Positions 12,351 to 44,891 are shown, counted from the first letter of the stretch. The stretch is DNA of 64,000 bases from Apteryx mantelli (GCF_036417845.1 NC_089980.1:50838501-50902500), one strand, 5' to 3'. Notes: generated by a model not told the origin, from the letters alone. Translations and numbers: made by a program.

Positions 12351-15300
12351 GTGCAGGTAGCATTTTTATTTATTAAATGAAAATTTATATTCAGAGACAG
12401 TCCTTCCTCATGAAAGCTCAGTTCAGTCAGTTTTTTTAATCAGGGTCTTAAGGCCAAAAAGTTGTAAACATTTGTTTGAATTCATTTCAGAACATGCCAG
12501 TAAACCAGAAATTAGCTTTGATTTTTCTACGGAATGTTCAGCCTTTACTGATTTTCTAGTAGTCACTTGTGTTCTTCGGAGCTGGTCTGCCACATTTTCT
12601 GGACTATTAAAATAACAAAACAAATATTACCTAGCTTATCAGAATTCTAGACGCAGGTAGAGAGTTGAATCTGGGAAGATCTTTGTTTGCAAGGAACATC
12701 ACAGCACTGATACCTTCTGAGATATTCACACTACTACAAAGTGTAAGGCCTTAAGTTACTTTTTTATACCTTTAAGTTGAAACTCTGGCTTCATTAAAGA
12801 CAATGACAACACTATCATTAATTTGGATTTCACTATTAACTTTAAGATCTTATAGGTAACAATTTATTGTTTACTATTTATAATAGGTCTTGTGGAATAG
12901 TCTTACCTAATGCACTATAGAGACTAACATAGTATAAATATTTATTTAAAAAACTGATAAGCTATTATTACTTCATTCTGTTGTCTTAAGTTACATAACA
13001 CTTAAAAAGAAGATTTGGGAGAGATTTTGATGTTTTTTGTGTACCAAAACATTTTTTTCCTAAAGAAGTAGTGAAAGTACAAAGTTAGAGGATTGTTCTT
13101 TGGTAAGACAAGGTAGGAAGGATATCAAACAGCAATAAAAACGTCCTAATTCCCAGTTAACTTGGCTTACCGCTTATTCTAGCACAGACTTCTTGCCTGG
13201 CATGGGCAAGTGACCTATCCTGTATCTCTTTCTTTTTCATGAGCTATTTCAGAAAAACATTCTTGTTCTCCCAAAGCAAACCATTTTTTCCTGTTTATTG
13301 TTGGACAAATTTCTACATAGAAAGATGAAGAGACTTTGTCAGTCAGCCTCATGTCAAAGTGGGTTATACCACTGATTTCAAGGCACTATTAGCTCTTGGG
13401 GTGCAATACAAATACTCAGCTTCCTCTTTTCTGTTTAGTTTTCTCAAGTCAAATTTTAATATGTCTAAAAAAAGAAGAAAAAAATCAATTCAAAAACACA
13501 CACACCATCAATGTTTATCTGAATCAAAACTCAGATAAATTCCACCATATTTTATCACATGCATATATACCAGTGCAGCTTTCACATATTTACAGAAAAA
13601 CAATTTATTTTAAACAATTGTTTAAAACACATAAAAGTTTTGGGTAACACAGATAATAAGTTGTGGCAGCCAAAGTTTTAAGACAAGTACAGATAAAATA
13701 TTTCATGATTTGGCTGCCATTCTGGTATTTCCTCAGCAGAAAAGCTGCTGTGAGGCTCCCCTTTTTTGCCCCAACCCCCATTATTTATTTATGTGTTAGA
13801 ACAACAATTTTGTTCCCCCCCATGTGCTTTTTAAGCCAACAGTGACAAATGGTGAAAAAAAGAATTTCATGATTTAAAAAAAAAAAAGTTATGATAATTT
13901 GTAGTAGTGGTTTCCCTGAAATGAATGGTTGTTTGATATGTCTTTGATAAATAGCATTGAACACTTCCGTAATTCCCTAGGGTTTTTGTTTATTAATCTT
14001 ATTTACCCATTGACTTTATTATTTGTCTTCATGGCAAAAAACACTGTCTATTGAAATCCACATCTCTTAGTTTCTATTTTCATTCATTTATTTTTTTTTT
14101 TAAAGTCATAGATTTGTTTAGTATCACCAGTATCAAAGTGGAATAATCATTTCAAATACACTTATCCAAGCTTTCCTCTGCTATAGTGAAGAACAAGACT
14201 TGACCTGCAGCCCCAGTTTTATTTTGTCATGTAAAACCATACAGCTGTAATAAGCACTAAGAGGCAGTGAAAATAGATGCCCAAGAAAGTTCCATCTCAC
14301 TGAAGGCTCACTGATTTTTGTGAATCTAAAGAGGTGTTTAAAAAAAACCAAAAAAACTAGCCCAACATGGTGAATTTGTTTTATCTTTGTACAGTATCAA
14401 GTGTAATAGAGCTTTGACCTCTAGATAATATCTAAGCAGCAGCAATAAATAGTTAACTATTCTGTGTTAAATATTACATGCAGTATTTCAACAATAGGAG
14501 AGTTAACATGAAAATTAACACACATTTATTTTCTTCTTTGTGTTTGAAATATTTCAGAGGAATATGAAAGGGCAGGAGGGGAGCTGTGGAAGTCACCCAG
14601 AATACATCATGGAGGCAGGACTATGCCTAATAATGATTTCTGGAGGATGTTGGCTAGGAAAGCTCATACACTCTCCATCATAGGCGACTTCGTAACAGAG
14701 GCTAAACCATCTATTTGGGCATTTCCTCTATTTTTAGTCTAAGAGCTTTACCTAGCCCCTAATGAAAATTATTCTTGTTGCAGCTTAAAATCATTGCTTT
14801 TTATCTTATCACAATGGATATTGATAATAGTTTATTTCCTTTTTTGTTCCTACACTTTATGCACCTGAATAAAGTCATTGTAGGATGAAGGAAAACAGCC
14901 TCAGTCTGCTATAGCACATGGTCGTACAGAGTTGCTATTAAGCCAGTCTTGTGTGTGCCCACAAATCCATTTACCTGCACAAAGTTTTAATTTGTACAAA
15001 TACCACTAAAAAGGGGGTTTTTTGCATTTAATTCCAACTAGTTCCTTTTATGTAAACTTGTATGTATACTTGATATATACATGTATGTATATATGAAAAT
15101 GTGCATTCAGTATTGTAACATAAGCAAATTCAGATTAAAATTGTAAGTGAACCAGGCAGAATACACCACAGTTCAGCTATTGTCACTCCTTAGTTTGCAG
15201 TCTGTACCTCACTAAGCTAAACGTGATTTTACCTCTCCTCACAACTGAGCACAGATTTTAAACATTAGTTTGTCTATGTGAGTTAACTACCTCTAGGCAT

Positions 15301-16276
15301 TTTAGGTCTTCATAATTCAAATTCTAGAAGGAGATTCAAACCATACAGAAGACAGCTGGTTGATATAGAGCATGTAACAGTGGGAGTCACATGGTAGAAT
15401 CCCATGTTTAGTCATGCAGCTCTGACAGGGAGGTTTGCAATGATCCATAACGTATGGTTCACTATTGAGGGCACATGCATTTCCTCTGAAATTCCAGCAG
15501 CAGTACCTGCCTACAACACATGCTTCAGTCTCCTGGTCATGCACCTTCCCCCTGGAGGAAAGGTCACAAGCGCCCTGTTTCATTCAAATTCTTCTCTCGT
15601 CATGATGCGGCTCTACACTAAATTTACATTGGGAAAACAGCAAAGACTGCAGCTCATTTACCCTGGAATGCAGAAAAGAGGGAGTACTTGGCCATTAGAA
15701 TAGGTAAGTTGAATTAGCAATCAAAATCCAACACAATGCATTCTGAAACAAAAATTCATCTGCCTTTAGAACTATGGAGTACTGTATTTTGAACCTGAAA
15801 CTGCTTTGACATAGAAAGTCCTGTCTCTCACAGAAATAGAAACTGTGGTTGTTCCATGTATGGCTTTGTAGCATTTAACCCTTACTGACTTTGACAAAGG
15901 ATGATGCATATAATGTAACTGAGGAGGGAGAGTACAGGAATTCAAAGCCATTTCAAATTAATTCTCTGGAAACAGGTTCTGCTCTTTCAGCCAAACAGCC
16001 CTTTAATGAAATAGTGAAACAGAATTTTAGTCACTTGATTAGCAGGCTCCAGTCGGAATTTCTAAATGGACAAAAGAGGGAATGCAATCACTGAATTGCA
16101 TTCCAGCTGTCTATAGGAGGCACAGAAATCCCCTCCAGAATGCTCCTTGGCTATAACAGCAGACTTCCAAAAGAAAGAGGACTGGGAGCGGGGGAAGCAA
16201 GCCACAAGATATTACTGAGCTGCCCTGAAAAATAATGTGGTCTTAAGCTAATTGAGACCATCTGGAGATAAAGTAC

Positions 16277-16302
16277 AAAAAAAAGGGGGTGGGGTGGGGG
16301 GG
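16277..16302 (+). other. G-rich tract, potential G-quadruplex
   Basis: Runs of five, four and seven G separated by single T, in otherwise AT-rich intergenic DNA. The seven-G run can supply two tracts. Confidence 0.5.
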
Positions 16303-18015
16303 ACTAAAGCTCTAAAACTCATTGAAATAAACATTAGATAGTGTTAGAAGGTTGGAGTGTCATAGATGTCTGACACAATCTTTGCGAAGAACCCTGTTCA
16401 TTTACAGGAGAAGAAAAAAATAGCTTTAGGTCCACAGACATCTGGTTTTCTAAAACTGTAAGCAAGAGAAAAGAAGCTTTCCATTTTCTACCACAGAATA
16501 GGCTCTTCCTGACAATGCTGCTGTTTTCCTTCACCTCTTATTTCTCAGCTATCCATCCTTGACTGGATCACAATTAGAGTAATCTTGATAGCAACGCAGA
16601 AGAAAGTGGGTCTTGATGTCATTGCAGGGACCATGGTTTGATCCACTGAAATTATCCCTGGCCTTCCCTTCCTTCCTATGTTTTGTCAGTGCTTAAGAAG
16701 TCAGAGGAAAACAATCTACTGAGTCACTGGTAATGAGGTGGCCTGATCAGAATACTGAAGATAATAGTCAGCATTAATGGAAGAGTCAGACCTATGTTGC
16801 TATTTGACATCTTTTTTCACCTGAGGCTTTAGTTTTTATTTTATTTTTTTTGTTGAAGAAAGCTCTTCTGGATTGTGGGCTGCGCAGAAAGAAAAATCAA
16901 ATTGTACTTCCCTCTCAACACAGCAGATGGTAGGCAGCTCTGATAGTCCCTGAAAGGTAAAAGATACAAGATTCCAAATCTTTTTTTCTGACTATACTCT
17001 GTTTTTATGTTATGATTGAGAAATTTATGTAAATGTTACTTAATTGCAGTGTACACTGTAACTGCAATCAATGAATCCGTGAACCCCAGAACATTCACTT
17101 CACTGACACACTTCTGCAAAAGACTGAAAATGACCCCTGTTCTTTACATTCCAGTTTAATACAAACCTCTCTGTATTAAAAACTGAAGTTGCAATGATCT
17201 CATCAAGACCAAATTTTGCTCTCACATCTGCAAGAAATCAGTCAAAGAGGGGTAAAAGAGAATAGAATTCAGCCTACTGCAAGCATAGATCTTCCAATGG
17301 TAAGTTATGGATGATATCATTTCAGAACTCTGGCATTGGCAAAATGTGCATGCCAGACACAGGAAACCAAGAGAAAATAAGAAAAACCACAGAAACCTCC
17401 AAAATTATATCATTTTTATAGTTTAGTGAGAAGATGGATGTTCTCACTGTGACTGACCTCCAAGAACTAGATTGTTAAGCCAATATAAATATTAGTTTAT
17501 TTTCTGAAGTCTCTAAACATTCACATATTAGACACAGGACAATCCAGCTGAGTTTTGATTAACTTTTTAGGCCATTAACCAATCTCTACTTTTCTAGCAA
17601 TGCCAGATCAGGGAATAGTTTCTTTACTGACTACCTTTTAAGAAACAAAAAAGTCTTCCCTGGTTTCTTGTACATAACAACCACAGCTTTAGAAGTTAGT
17701 GGTGTCTATATTTATTCTAGAAGCAATTTAGAAATCAATACTGAAGTTATGTTATTTAGTTGTAAGTAGAAAGTTTTTAAAAGGGTCCATTGCGATTCAG
17801 GTGAACATTGAGGATCATTGTATATGCTAATAAAAAACTATTTTAATATACTAAAATTATGATCAACTAATTTAAAAGTCTTGACTGGAGAAAAAAGTTG
17901 AGGGGAACTAACCAAAATCAACGCCATTCATTTATTATAATCAATGGCATCTATTTATTATAATAGTTTCCACGCTTTCTAAGCAAAAATGCCTAGCCAA
18001 AATAGCTAGTTGTTC

Positions 18016-18016
<1 letters not shown>

Positions 18017-18048
<32 letters not shown>
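18017..18048 (+). repeat. Poly-A run (32 bases)
   Basis: Uninterrupted A run. No LINE or SINE body was recognised on its 5' side, so it is scored as a simple repeat. Confidence 0.9.
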
Positions 18049-18049
<1 letters not shown>

Positions 18050-21000
18050 CGCTAATGATGTAAGCCTCCTTCTTGGCTGCCAATTGACCTCAAAGCCTCC
18101 AAATTCACATGCATTCACTGAATGCCCTGAAAGAACAACAATCAGCTGAAAGCATATTTGCCAACTATTCTACTTAAAACTATTTCTATTTGTGTTACAA
18201 GATTGCTTTCTATGACAGATGGCATTTTTTCCAATTTGGTCGTAAATTCTAAACACAAGAATAATGAACAGGACAGCTATGGTCTGGGTTTTCAGTCACA
18301 TGACCTTTTGCACTAAAATTCAATATTATTGTTAGTATATATTACCAGCCCATACATAGCAATAAAGCAAACTTGCCACACTATTTCAGCAGTTCCGTAA
18401 GTGACACAATGATGCCAGTTAACCAAATTAAGAACTCAATACTGCATTCTTGATTCCTAGATTTTCCTAAATCAAAGCACTACACATCTACACACAAGTA
18501 TATTAATTTGGGTTCAGAAGTGTTCCCTCTTTCTTTGATGTGCTGTAAGAGTATCTCTATAATCAAGGAAAAAAACCCACAATTACCAATTGAATGATCA
18601 TTACACAATAAATGGGTGTGCAATCTTCAGCTGAATGAATTGTAGGCAAGCAATACCAGAAGGTGCTGAACCTCCCTGAGATGCTGAGCTTCTAGTTCTC
18701 AGCTTTCTCCGAGTAGCAGGATTCCAAATTCCTTATGTTTAAGTACTTGCACTCATGCAGAAGTGACAAGGAGAATTAAAAATGTCAATCCAAATATAAA
18801 TAGGGCTGAATCTCCTCTGTCTACCACTGGGCTTTGCACTAACATAATATTGGTTATGTGGGAAATGCTACCCTGGTCTAAACAAGCACTTAAATCCTTA
18901 ACTATTGTATAAATATAATGCTGTCAAAAGGCTCCATATAGTACTTGGTTCCATCTTTGCTCATTGAAGAAAAGAATAATCGGTTTACTACGTGTGGGCT
19001 CTCTTAACTCATGAGCTGCTGGGTAGAAAAAAAAAGTGAGGAAAAAGTGAGAAAAGTGAATCATTCTTGGGCTGAAATTTGTGGACAATTGTAAGAGGAC
19101 CTCCTGAAATATGGGCTTCTCCATTAAGTGACCACACTGAACTGTCTTGTGTGTTCTAATGTATCCTACCCTACACAAGTTTAGGCGTATTAGTTTACTT
19201 TGTGCACTCTAACAGAACTCATTGCAGCCTACAATCATACAACTAATAGTATCATTTCGTATTTTGTCGCATCAGACTTGAACTGCTACTCTTTCAGTTA
19301 CATGACTTGTACATTTAACATATTTCATAAGTTTTTATCCTAATTCTTTCAGTTTCTTTTTGAGCTAGATAAATCAGAATAATCCTGTGGATGAAAATGA
19401 TTCCTCTTCTCTTTTTTGCATTCTGTCAGCTCAACTGCCTGTAGTGTAAACAAGGAAAACCCATCTACCAGAACAATTCTTACTTCAGTTGAAAATTGGC
19501 TCACTTTTGGATAACAAAGTAGGCTCAGTACAATAAAAAGTTACAAAACAAGTAACTTCCTAAATAATCAGAATAGGATTTGGAAAGACCTCAACTTCTT
19601 CTGTCTCTCTAGCCACAAACAATTTTCAAAGCTCTGCAGACTTGTCCTTAAAGCCAGACAGTAAGATTGGAACATTTCTTATTCCCATTACACAAATTGC
19701 AAAGTGAAGTGTGGGAAATGAAGTAATTTGCACAGGTGACTTAGGTGACTGCAGCAAAGCAGGAAGTCAGACAGACTTCAGTAGACATGTGAGTGACTTA
19801 AATATGCCGGTACACAAAACTTCTGATTTACCCAGCTTGAAGAGGAGCAGCAAGTATTTGGATAAATGTATTTGAAAAGTGTCCTAGGCTATGCTACAAA
19901 GGACAGCTTGCATAATTAACTGTTAAATACTGTTAAAAGGTAATTTATTATCTCTATCTACTATTTGCATTTCTCTCAGCTTGGATTATGAGGGAAAAAA
20001 ATGCCTTTACTTAACTCCTTATCTAAAAATAAGAATAAAAGGAAACAAAGGTTTTTTAAACACAGGGCACAGGAAGGGTCATTTTGCTTCTTTAGAAATT
20101 ACTACCATAATGCTGTAACTGTTAACTAAAAACACTGTAGAGAGGAAGAAAAGAAAAAAAAAAAAACAAAAAAACCCCCCCAAAACACCCAACCACACCC
20201 CCCCCACATAAACAACCCAAACTGGCTTTCTAAGTTTCCTAGAAACATTCTAATTAGTCTTAAATTTAAAAGCTCTCTTAAAAATAAGAGCGCACATCAC
20301 ATACATTTTCAAGTAAAATCCAACTTTTTGGCTTCTTTTGACTTAAATTTTTAAATTGTTTGGAAATTGCCAGTTAAGCTTCCAGTAAGAATGTGGTAAC
20401 AAAATATTTAATTGGTTTTTTTTTTGATTGTTGGGAAGTTTAATTTGAAAATGAGAAAGTAGAAATTTTCTTTGCTGATGACAGCCACTAAATTTAGTAG
20501 TCTGTGTAAAAAGAATTGATCCGTTAATCTCATGTGTAAACCAGCTCTGAATTGGCATGGACATTTACAGTGAAAAAACCCAAGGGCAAATTGTGTAATT
20601 TTTTTGTTTCTAGTTTTAAAGAAACAAACCAACCCATGGAAAAAAATGAATTATAGTAAGATCTAATTTATGTTTCTTTCTCTTGCTACTATGAAAGTAC
20701 TGACACCTTCTGAAAGTATCTGAAGTGGCCAAACAACAGTCTCCAATCTACTTTCAGCTGTAAAGAACTGCCAAAAAAAAATTAGTTTGGCTTCACAGAC
20801 ATAAATTATAGTGTATTTCTGGAATCTCACTCAGAGTTTAATCTTGAGTTCTGCTGAGTACTAACAGAAATCATTAATGGGGAAAGACAATCATCACCTC
20901 AGAGAAGTTAATATAATTAAATCCAGTTAATATGAGCTTAACAAAAGAAACATCTAGTCACTGTGGATTTTTTCTTTTTTTTAAATATTGTGGGACAGAC

Positions 21001-24000
21001 CTTTAATACAGCAGACAAAGAAATAACACAAGCCAGTGGATGGAAGACAAGCTGTACTTAAAACTAAAGAGTCATTTGAGCACTTGTGCTATTACAAGTG
21101 TTGCGATGAATGCTCCATCACTGGGAGTCCTTAAACTAACTGCATGTTTTCTGAAAAATAAACTCTGGTTCTCCCTCAGATACTGGCCTTGAAACAAGTC
21201 AAAGGAAATGCTGCAGCCTCTGTTAACTAGGAATTTAGAGTAGCTCATAACTCCTCCTGTTTTGTTTTTTAATTGAAACAAAGAATAAAGCTTCTAATCT
21301 TTTCAAACACAGTCTTATCCGTCTTTGGTGGCATACTCCCTATATGTCTCAAACCATTTACAGTGCTCCTGTTCTAGTTTGTATGCATATTTGTAACACT
21401 AAACAGAGTAAGGTAGAAGGAACTAAAGAAGCCTCCCCAAAACAGGATCTCACATAGATATAAAATCCTGCATTTGGAACATGACATATGTCTGTTAGAA
21501 GTAAAATTTTGCCTGAAGCACTAGAGTCTGGGGAGAATGAGCTGTTAGAACAGAAACTAATCCTTTGCACAAGGAAAGTTTCCGTGACAAGCATTTCCAT
21601 CCTACTGACCTAATGTTTTCTACAGCCTCCTAAACGAAGCAGGGAAATACATGTAGTTCCAGTTTCAACTGAAAAGAACTGGGGATCGACAGTACTTTTG
21701 AACTGTCCACTGTGGGAATGCATAAGCTGAACTCAACAATGAAAACAAGGGAGAAGATCCTATTCCAATAGGGGTAGTAACTCTTGTTATTCACCACAGA
21801 ACATTATTCTTCCATTTGCAGAGAAAGTGAAAATGAGTTTTAAGGAATGATCCAAGAAGATCAGAAATCATAAAAACAGTAATTTAGATGCAGTGTATCC
21901 ATAAAGCAGCAGATTTTAGACAGAGCTGTAAATGTACATTTATTGCATTACATAAGATATGCAGGATACACAAGAGAGATGTCCCAATCATTTTCTAATA
22001 GGCGCCATTCGTTACACTTCAGATTAATTCAACTGATATTCTTGCAAAGCCTGACAAAATTCACTCCATGCCTAGAATATGAATTCTGCAAATGCGAAGA
22101 GAGTGTATGGCATTCTCCATACAAAAAGCTCAGTGTTTTAAATTCATCTTAAGCATGGAAGTCCTGCATCTCTACTAGAATGTTTGTGAACAAAGAAAAA
22201 TACTTACTTAATATTCCTCTGTCATTAGTAGCATAGGAATCCTACCTACGCTTACGACCTTTCTGTGCAAACACATAAGGAGGGGCAATCCTTTCGCAAG
22301 TATGTCTTTCATTCAAAGCAAATATTAAACAGGCTGTCCAAAAAGAAACAAGTCTTAAACCTCTGAATACTTCTGAAGAGTTATCTACCTGAGCTTGAAA
22401 GAATATTCTCCACCTCATCTGATTTCCACCACTACCTCAATCCCATTCCACAGAACAGTTATATTTTGCTATTAGCAGAATTTGGCTTAAAAAAGAAAAA
22501 CAGTAAGGAGAGTTATCTCCTCTCTATTGCCTTTAAGTTTTCATCATCCAGAGCTACTTTGCCTTGTGTGCACAATCCATCCTACCTCTGGCAGAGCCCA
22601 CATGCATACTCTCTGCCCTGCATTGCAACCCTGCCCACCCTATTCGATAGCTTTGAAAGGCTCTATGCCATATGGGCTACCTTCTCGATGAGAAAGCTGG
22701 TATGGCTTGCCAGATTCCACGGAAAATATAAGATGGAGGCCTCCATCAGACCTAGTGCCTCAATATCTAGAGTTGTTTCCTAATACCTTTGATATGATTT
22801 TTTTGCGCCATCTTGGGCCAAATCCTTAATTCCTAAAACAAGTCACCAGTATTTTATGACAGAGAGGATTGAGACGTATATTTATGAAAGCTGTTTTTTG
22901 TGGGAACTTAGATCTATCCACTCTGGCAAGAAATGTAGTAATTCAACAGGAGTTCATGCTATTATAATAGCTGCATAGCACTTTTGAGCTAACAAATTCA
23001 GGGATTGTTTTAAGTCTCGCTTCCCCCCTTTCTTCTCTCCTCCCTCTTGCTACCATCTTAAAGCTCTTTTGAAGTCTCTTGAAACTATATTATCTGGTTT
23101 CTGCAATATTTACCCAACTGGCATAAAACATTCAGACACCCTCTCATTTCAAGGCTCAAAGATATGCAATAACACAAAAAGGCCACAGGACAGCTATAGG
23201 AGAGTCATTTCTAGACTATTACAACCGAATTCTAGGTTACTGCAGCCAAATGCAGATCTCTTATCGGTAAAAAGTGACCTCTACTGTTCAGAAAGAGATT
23301 TCCCTCCTTTTCCTCCCTCCTATACCAATAATTTTAAATTTGGTACAATATCACTCCTATGCAAAAGCATTGTTGGAGAAATCATCATACAAAGATAAAA
23401 GGACAAAAAACCCAACAAAGAATTAAAATCAAAAAAGCATGTAGCTATACTGATAAGAATGCCATGTAATGAAAAAGGAGCTGGTAGCTGATCTTTGATA
23501 CTAAGAATAAGAGCAAAAACCTGTCCCATAGCTTCACCACCTCAGAATCCAGTGACCTTTTGTTAAAAAAAAGTTTCAAACAAACATTAATTGCTACATA
23601 AAATCTGAATACTATGATCATCTAATACTTCATAAAATAACAGTATCAGTTAATATTATATAAAAACCCCACAATATTGCAAATTGCATTAAAAACACTA
23701 TTATTTAAATATAACTTTGTTCACAGCCTGTTTGCAAAACCATATAGTCTTTAAAATATTTTTCTGTGCTACAAAAATGATTCTTACTACATTGCTTCAC
23801 AAGAGGGAAATGTGGATAGTATCAGCTTGCTGTAATAAGAACAAAAAGATTCAAATAGGACAACTCAGCTGAATTTCAACAAATTACTTACCTACTTTCA
23901 GTAACACCAGTTGATTAGGATGCTTAGGCTCTGATATTCATTCTGTGATTTGGAATATTTGTAGCTCGTATCATATTTTTCCTGGAGGAATGTCTAGTCA

Positions 24001-25336
24001 GCACTTTCAAAAGTGAAGCTTGATTAGATCACTATTAGTGGGATTAGCTTCTCCAGGGTAGATTCACCATTTTAAAAATAGGCTATAATAATGCCATCTG
24101 CCATGTAAGAATTCTTTGAAATTTTGTTGATAGAATTAGAGTATTAATTATATGCATTATTAATGATACAGTATTAATATATATACAGAACTAAAATAGT
24201 AAAAAGAATGTTATACTGAAAGAACACAAAAGACACATACTTCCAGTGTGCTGTTTTCCTCCTACCCACTCACTCCTTGTGCCCAACCACCCTCATATCC
24301 TCCAGCTTTCAGATTCCTACTTTCTAACCAATCAAACTCTCCCTCTTTCTCTCCAAAGTCTCCTTCTCTCCCAGACATTTTTATTTCATATTTTCACCAT
24401 CCACCTGAAGGAATTCTCTTAAAAAGTATATTGCAATTAAAAATATACTGTCTCTCATAGGCCAATCTAAAAGCTTCTATTTTTGCAAAAAGCTCGGAGG
24501 TGAAGGAAAAGTATTTATCTCAAAAGTGGCAAGGATACATTTCATAAGTTAGATATCCTTTTGTACCTTTGTCTGCTGCAGAAAAGATACCATCCTTTCT
24601 TGAAAAATAAGTTTGAGACGTATCTTTACACAGACTCAAATGCTGATTTTAAAGGTGGGAGTTTGAAATCCTGTCACATTATTTCATGATAATTCAGTCA
24701 TCCAAGCAAGGGCCCTAAACTCCCTGGTTCTTTCCCTTTTGTTGACTGGACCTTGAAGGCTGAAGCTTGGTTTGTTCTGAGGATGATGCCCAGCCTTGAG
24801 GACTGATATTTTGCTTGGATGTTTTTGGACAAGAAAAATATGAAAAGAGCAGGAAGAACAGAAGAACATATTAACTTTGTTCAGAGACCATTCTGTTGAT
24901 GTGAGGGTTTGGGGATTGAATACTTACTGCAGTTCCCGAATTGTCCCTGCCAATAACATAATTGTGTCATGTGGAAGGAATAGAAAGCTAACAGTTGAGA
25001 GAGAAGATCTTACCTTATAGAAATGAATTGTTACCAAAGTATGGGAAGAATAGTGAAGACAGGAACAGCCATCTGCAGGTTTACTTGTGTGTTGGAGTTA
25101 ACATTGGAGATAGAAGATCAAGTTCAAGAGGGAAGAAGGAAGGGGCAGGAAAATAAGCTCTTAACAGTTAAGACACTTGAAAACTTGTTCTGGTGTTGTT
25201 ATGCAAAGGCAAAACCATAGTAATGAAGTTTGTTTTACATATATAACCTATATAAAATGGTCGGGGCAACTTAAAAAAGCTTGGACAGAAGTTTAGAATT
25301 GGACTTTGAATGACAGAACGCAGACATCTCAAGGTT

Positions 25337-25342
25337 TTTATT
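25337..25342 (-). promoter_or_regulatory. EXO1: EXO1 polyadenylation signal AATAAA
   Basis: AATAAA on the minus strand, about 180 bases downstream of the long-form stop, followed by TG/T-rich sequence. It implies a short 3' UTR of roughly 200 bases. Confidence 0.7.
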
Positions 25343-25522
25343 CCAGTCCGTATAAAACTGTACCTTTCAATTCACAGTTTTATAAAAAATGACAAATCAA
25401 TAGTCAGACTAAAATATACAGGTGATTTTCAAAGTATCTTTCCTATATTGATGAGATATACAGAAGGAAAATTTTGATACTGATTAAAAATGCATCCTAT
25501 TGTGCAAACAGCTGCATACAGT

Positions 25523-43969
<18,447 letters not shown>

Positions 43970-44342
43970 TTAAGCCTCAGTCTGCACAGGGAAGGCCAGC
44001 TCAGGCAGCAGAGGAGTTTCTTGGCTCAGCCAGAGACATCGAGGCCCCTGCGAACAGCACCACGCACCCTGCGCAGCCGAGGCCAGGGCCGGGCTCCTTT
44101 CCGCCGCCCGGCGAGATGCGAGACCTGCCGCCAGCGGTGCGCGCGGCCCGAAGGGACGCGGCTCCGGCTCCCCGGCGCCGCCTCGGGGCCTGCAGCCAGC
44201 CGGGGGCGGCAGGACCCGCCGGGCCGCGCGGGGGGGGCGCGGGGCGCGGCCCCGGCCTCGCTCCCCGCGGCGTGCTCAGGGGCTGCGGGGCCCCAGCGAC
44301 TCCCGCAACCGCCCCCGCGGAGGGAGCACAACGGCGGTGTAC

Positions 44343-44580
44343 CTGCCCGGGGCGAGGGGCTCTAAGGCGGCGCTCCCGGCTCCGGGCCGCTGCCTCCATG
44401 GGCCCACAACCGCCGCCGCCGAGCCGGGGGGGGTGGGGGGGGGGCGCGAGGGTCACCAACCGCCGCGGGGCCCCGCGCGCGCCAGTACCTCGCTGCGGGG
44501 GGAGGGGAAGCCCCGGCGCCGGCCCCCGTCCGCTCCGCTCCCCTCGACCGCGGCGCGCGGCAGCCGCTCAGCGCTTTCAA
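44343..44580 (-). other. EXO1: Likely EXO1 non-coding first exon (approximate)
   Basis: The exon with the EXO1 start has an acceptor 13 bases before the ATG, so a 5' untranslated exon should lie in the island. Two minus-strand donors fit: GGGCAG|GTACAC with the exon ending at 44343, and GCGAG|GTACTG with the exon ending at 44489. The upstream limit is only a guess; the start site cannot be read from sequence alone. Confidence 0.4.
44426..44444 (+). other. Long G runs, potential G-quadruplex in the EXO1 promoter
   Basis: Eight G, one T, then ten G on the plus strand (the template strand for EXO1), near the likely first-exon donor. The runs can be divided into four or more G-tracts and could fold as a quadruplex. 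Confidence 0.6.
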
Positions 44581-44619
44581 GCAGCGCGCGCTCCGGCTCT
44601 GGCCCCGCCCCCGCGGCGG

Positions 44620-44638
44620 ACTACGAGTCCCAGCATGC
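44620..44638 (+). promoter_or_regulatory. SBS element (ZNF143/THAP11 site)
   Basis: ACTACGAGTCCCAGCATGC closely matches the 19-base SBS consensus ACTACAATTCCCAGMATGC, differing only at the central AA to GA change. SBS elements bind ZNF143 and THAP11 in CpG-island promoters of housekeeping and cell-cycle genes. It lies upstream of the likely EXO1 first exon, next to a GC box. Confidence 0.8.
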
Positions 44639-44736
44639 TCCGCGGGGCGGAAGGGCGCGGGCCGTTAACGGCGCTGGAGGTTGCCGCCGGGGCGTGGGGC
44701 TCTGCCTAGGCTCCGCCTGGGCTGCCGGAGGGTCGG

Positions 44737-44761
44737 GGCGGCGGCGGCGGCGGCGGCGGCG
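44737..44761 (+). repeat. CGG trinucleotide repeat
   Basis: About eight perfect GGC/CGG units in the CpG island upstream of EXO1. It is likely length-variable, and encodes poly-Ala/Arg only in shadow frames. Confidence 0.85.
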
Positions 44762-44872
44762 CAGCGCGGCCCGGCCCGGCCCGACCCGGCTCCGCTCCAG
44801 CGCCTGGGACGCGCCCGGCCGTGGCGCGCTCAGAAAGCCCCGACAGATCCGGCATCGCTTCCGTGGCGGGGA

Positions 44873-44891
44873 CCGGAAGCTTTCCGGAAGC
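44873..44891 (+). promoter_or_regulatory. Paired ETS sites
   Basis: Two copies of CCGGAAGC (44873-44880 and 44884-44891) are 11 bases apart in the same direction. CCGGAAG is the core of the GABP/ELK ETS site, and tandem copies about one helical turn apart are typical of GABP-bound promoters. They lie at the island edge away from EXO1, so they may drive EXO1 or a divergent plus-strand transcript. Confidence 0.6.

Larger units (their letters stand above)
12351..25336. other. No gene recognised, EXO1 downstream flank
   Basis: About 13 kb of AT-rich intergenic DNA with a poly-A run, a G-rich tract and scattered short open frames. The frame at 15404-15703 ends at a donor-like sequence and is discussed as a finding. 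Nothing else merits a gene call. Confidence 0.55.
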
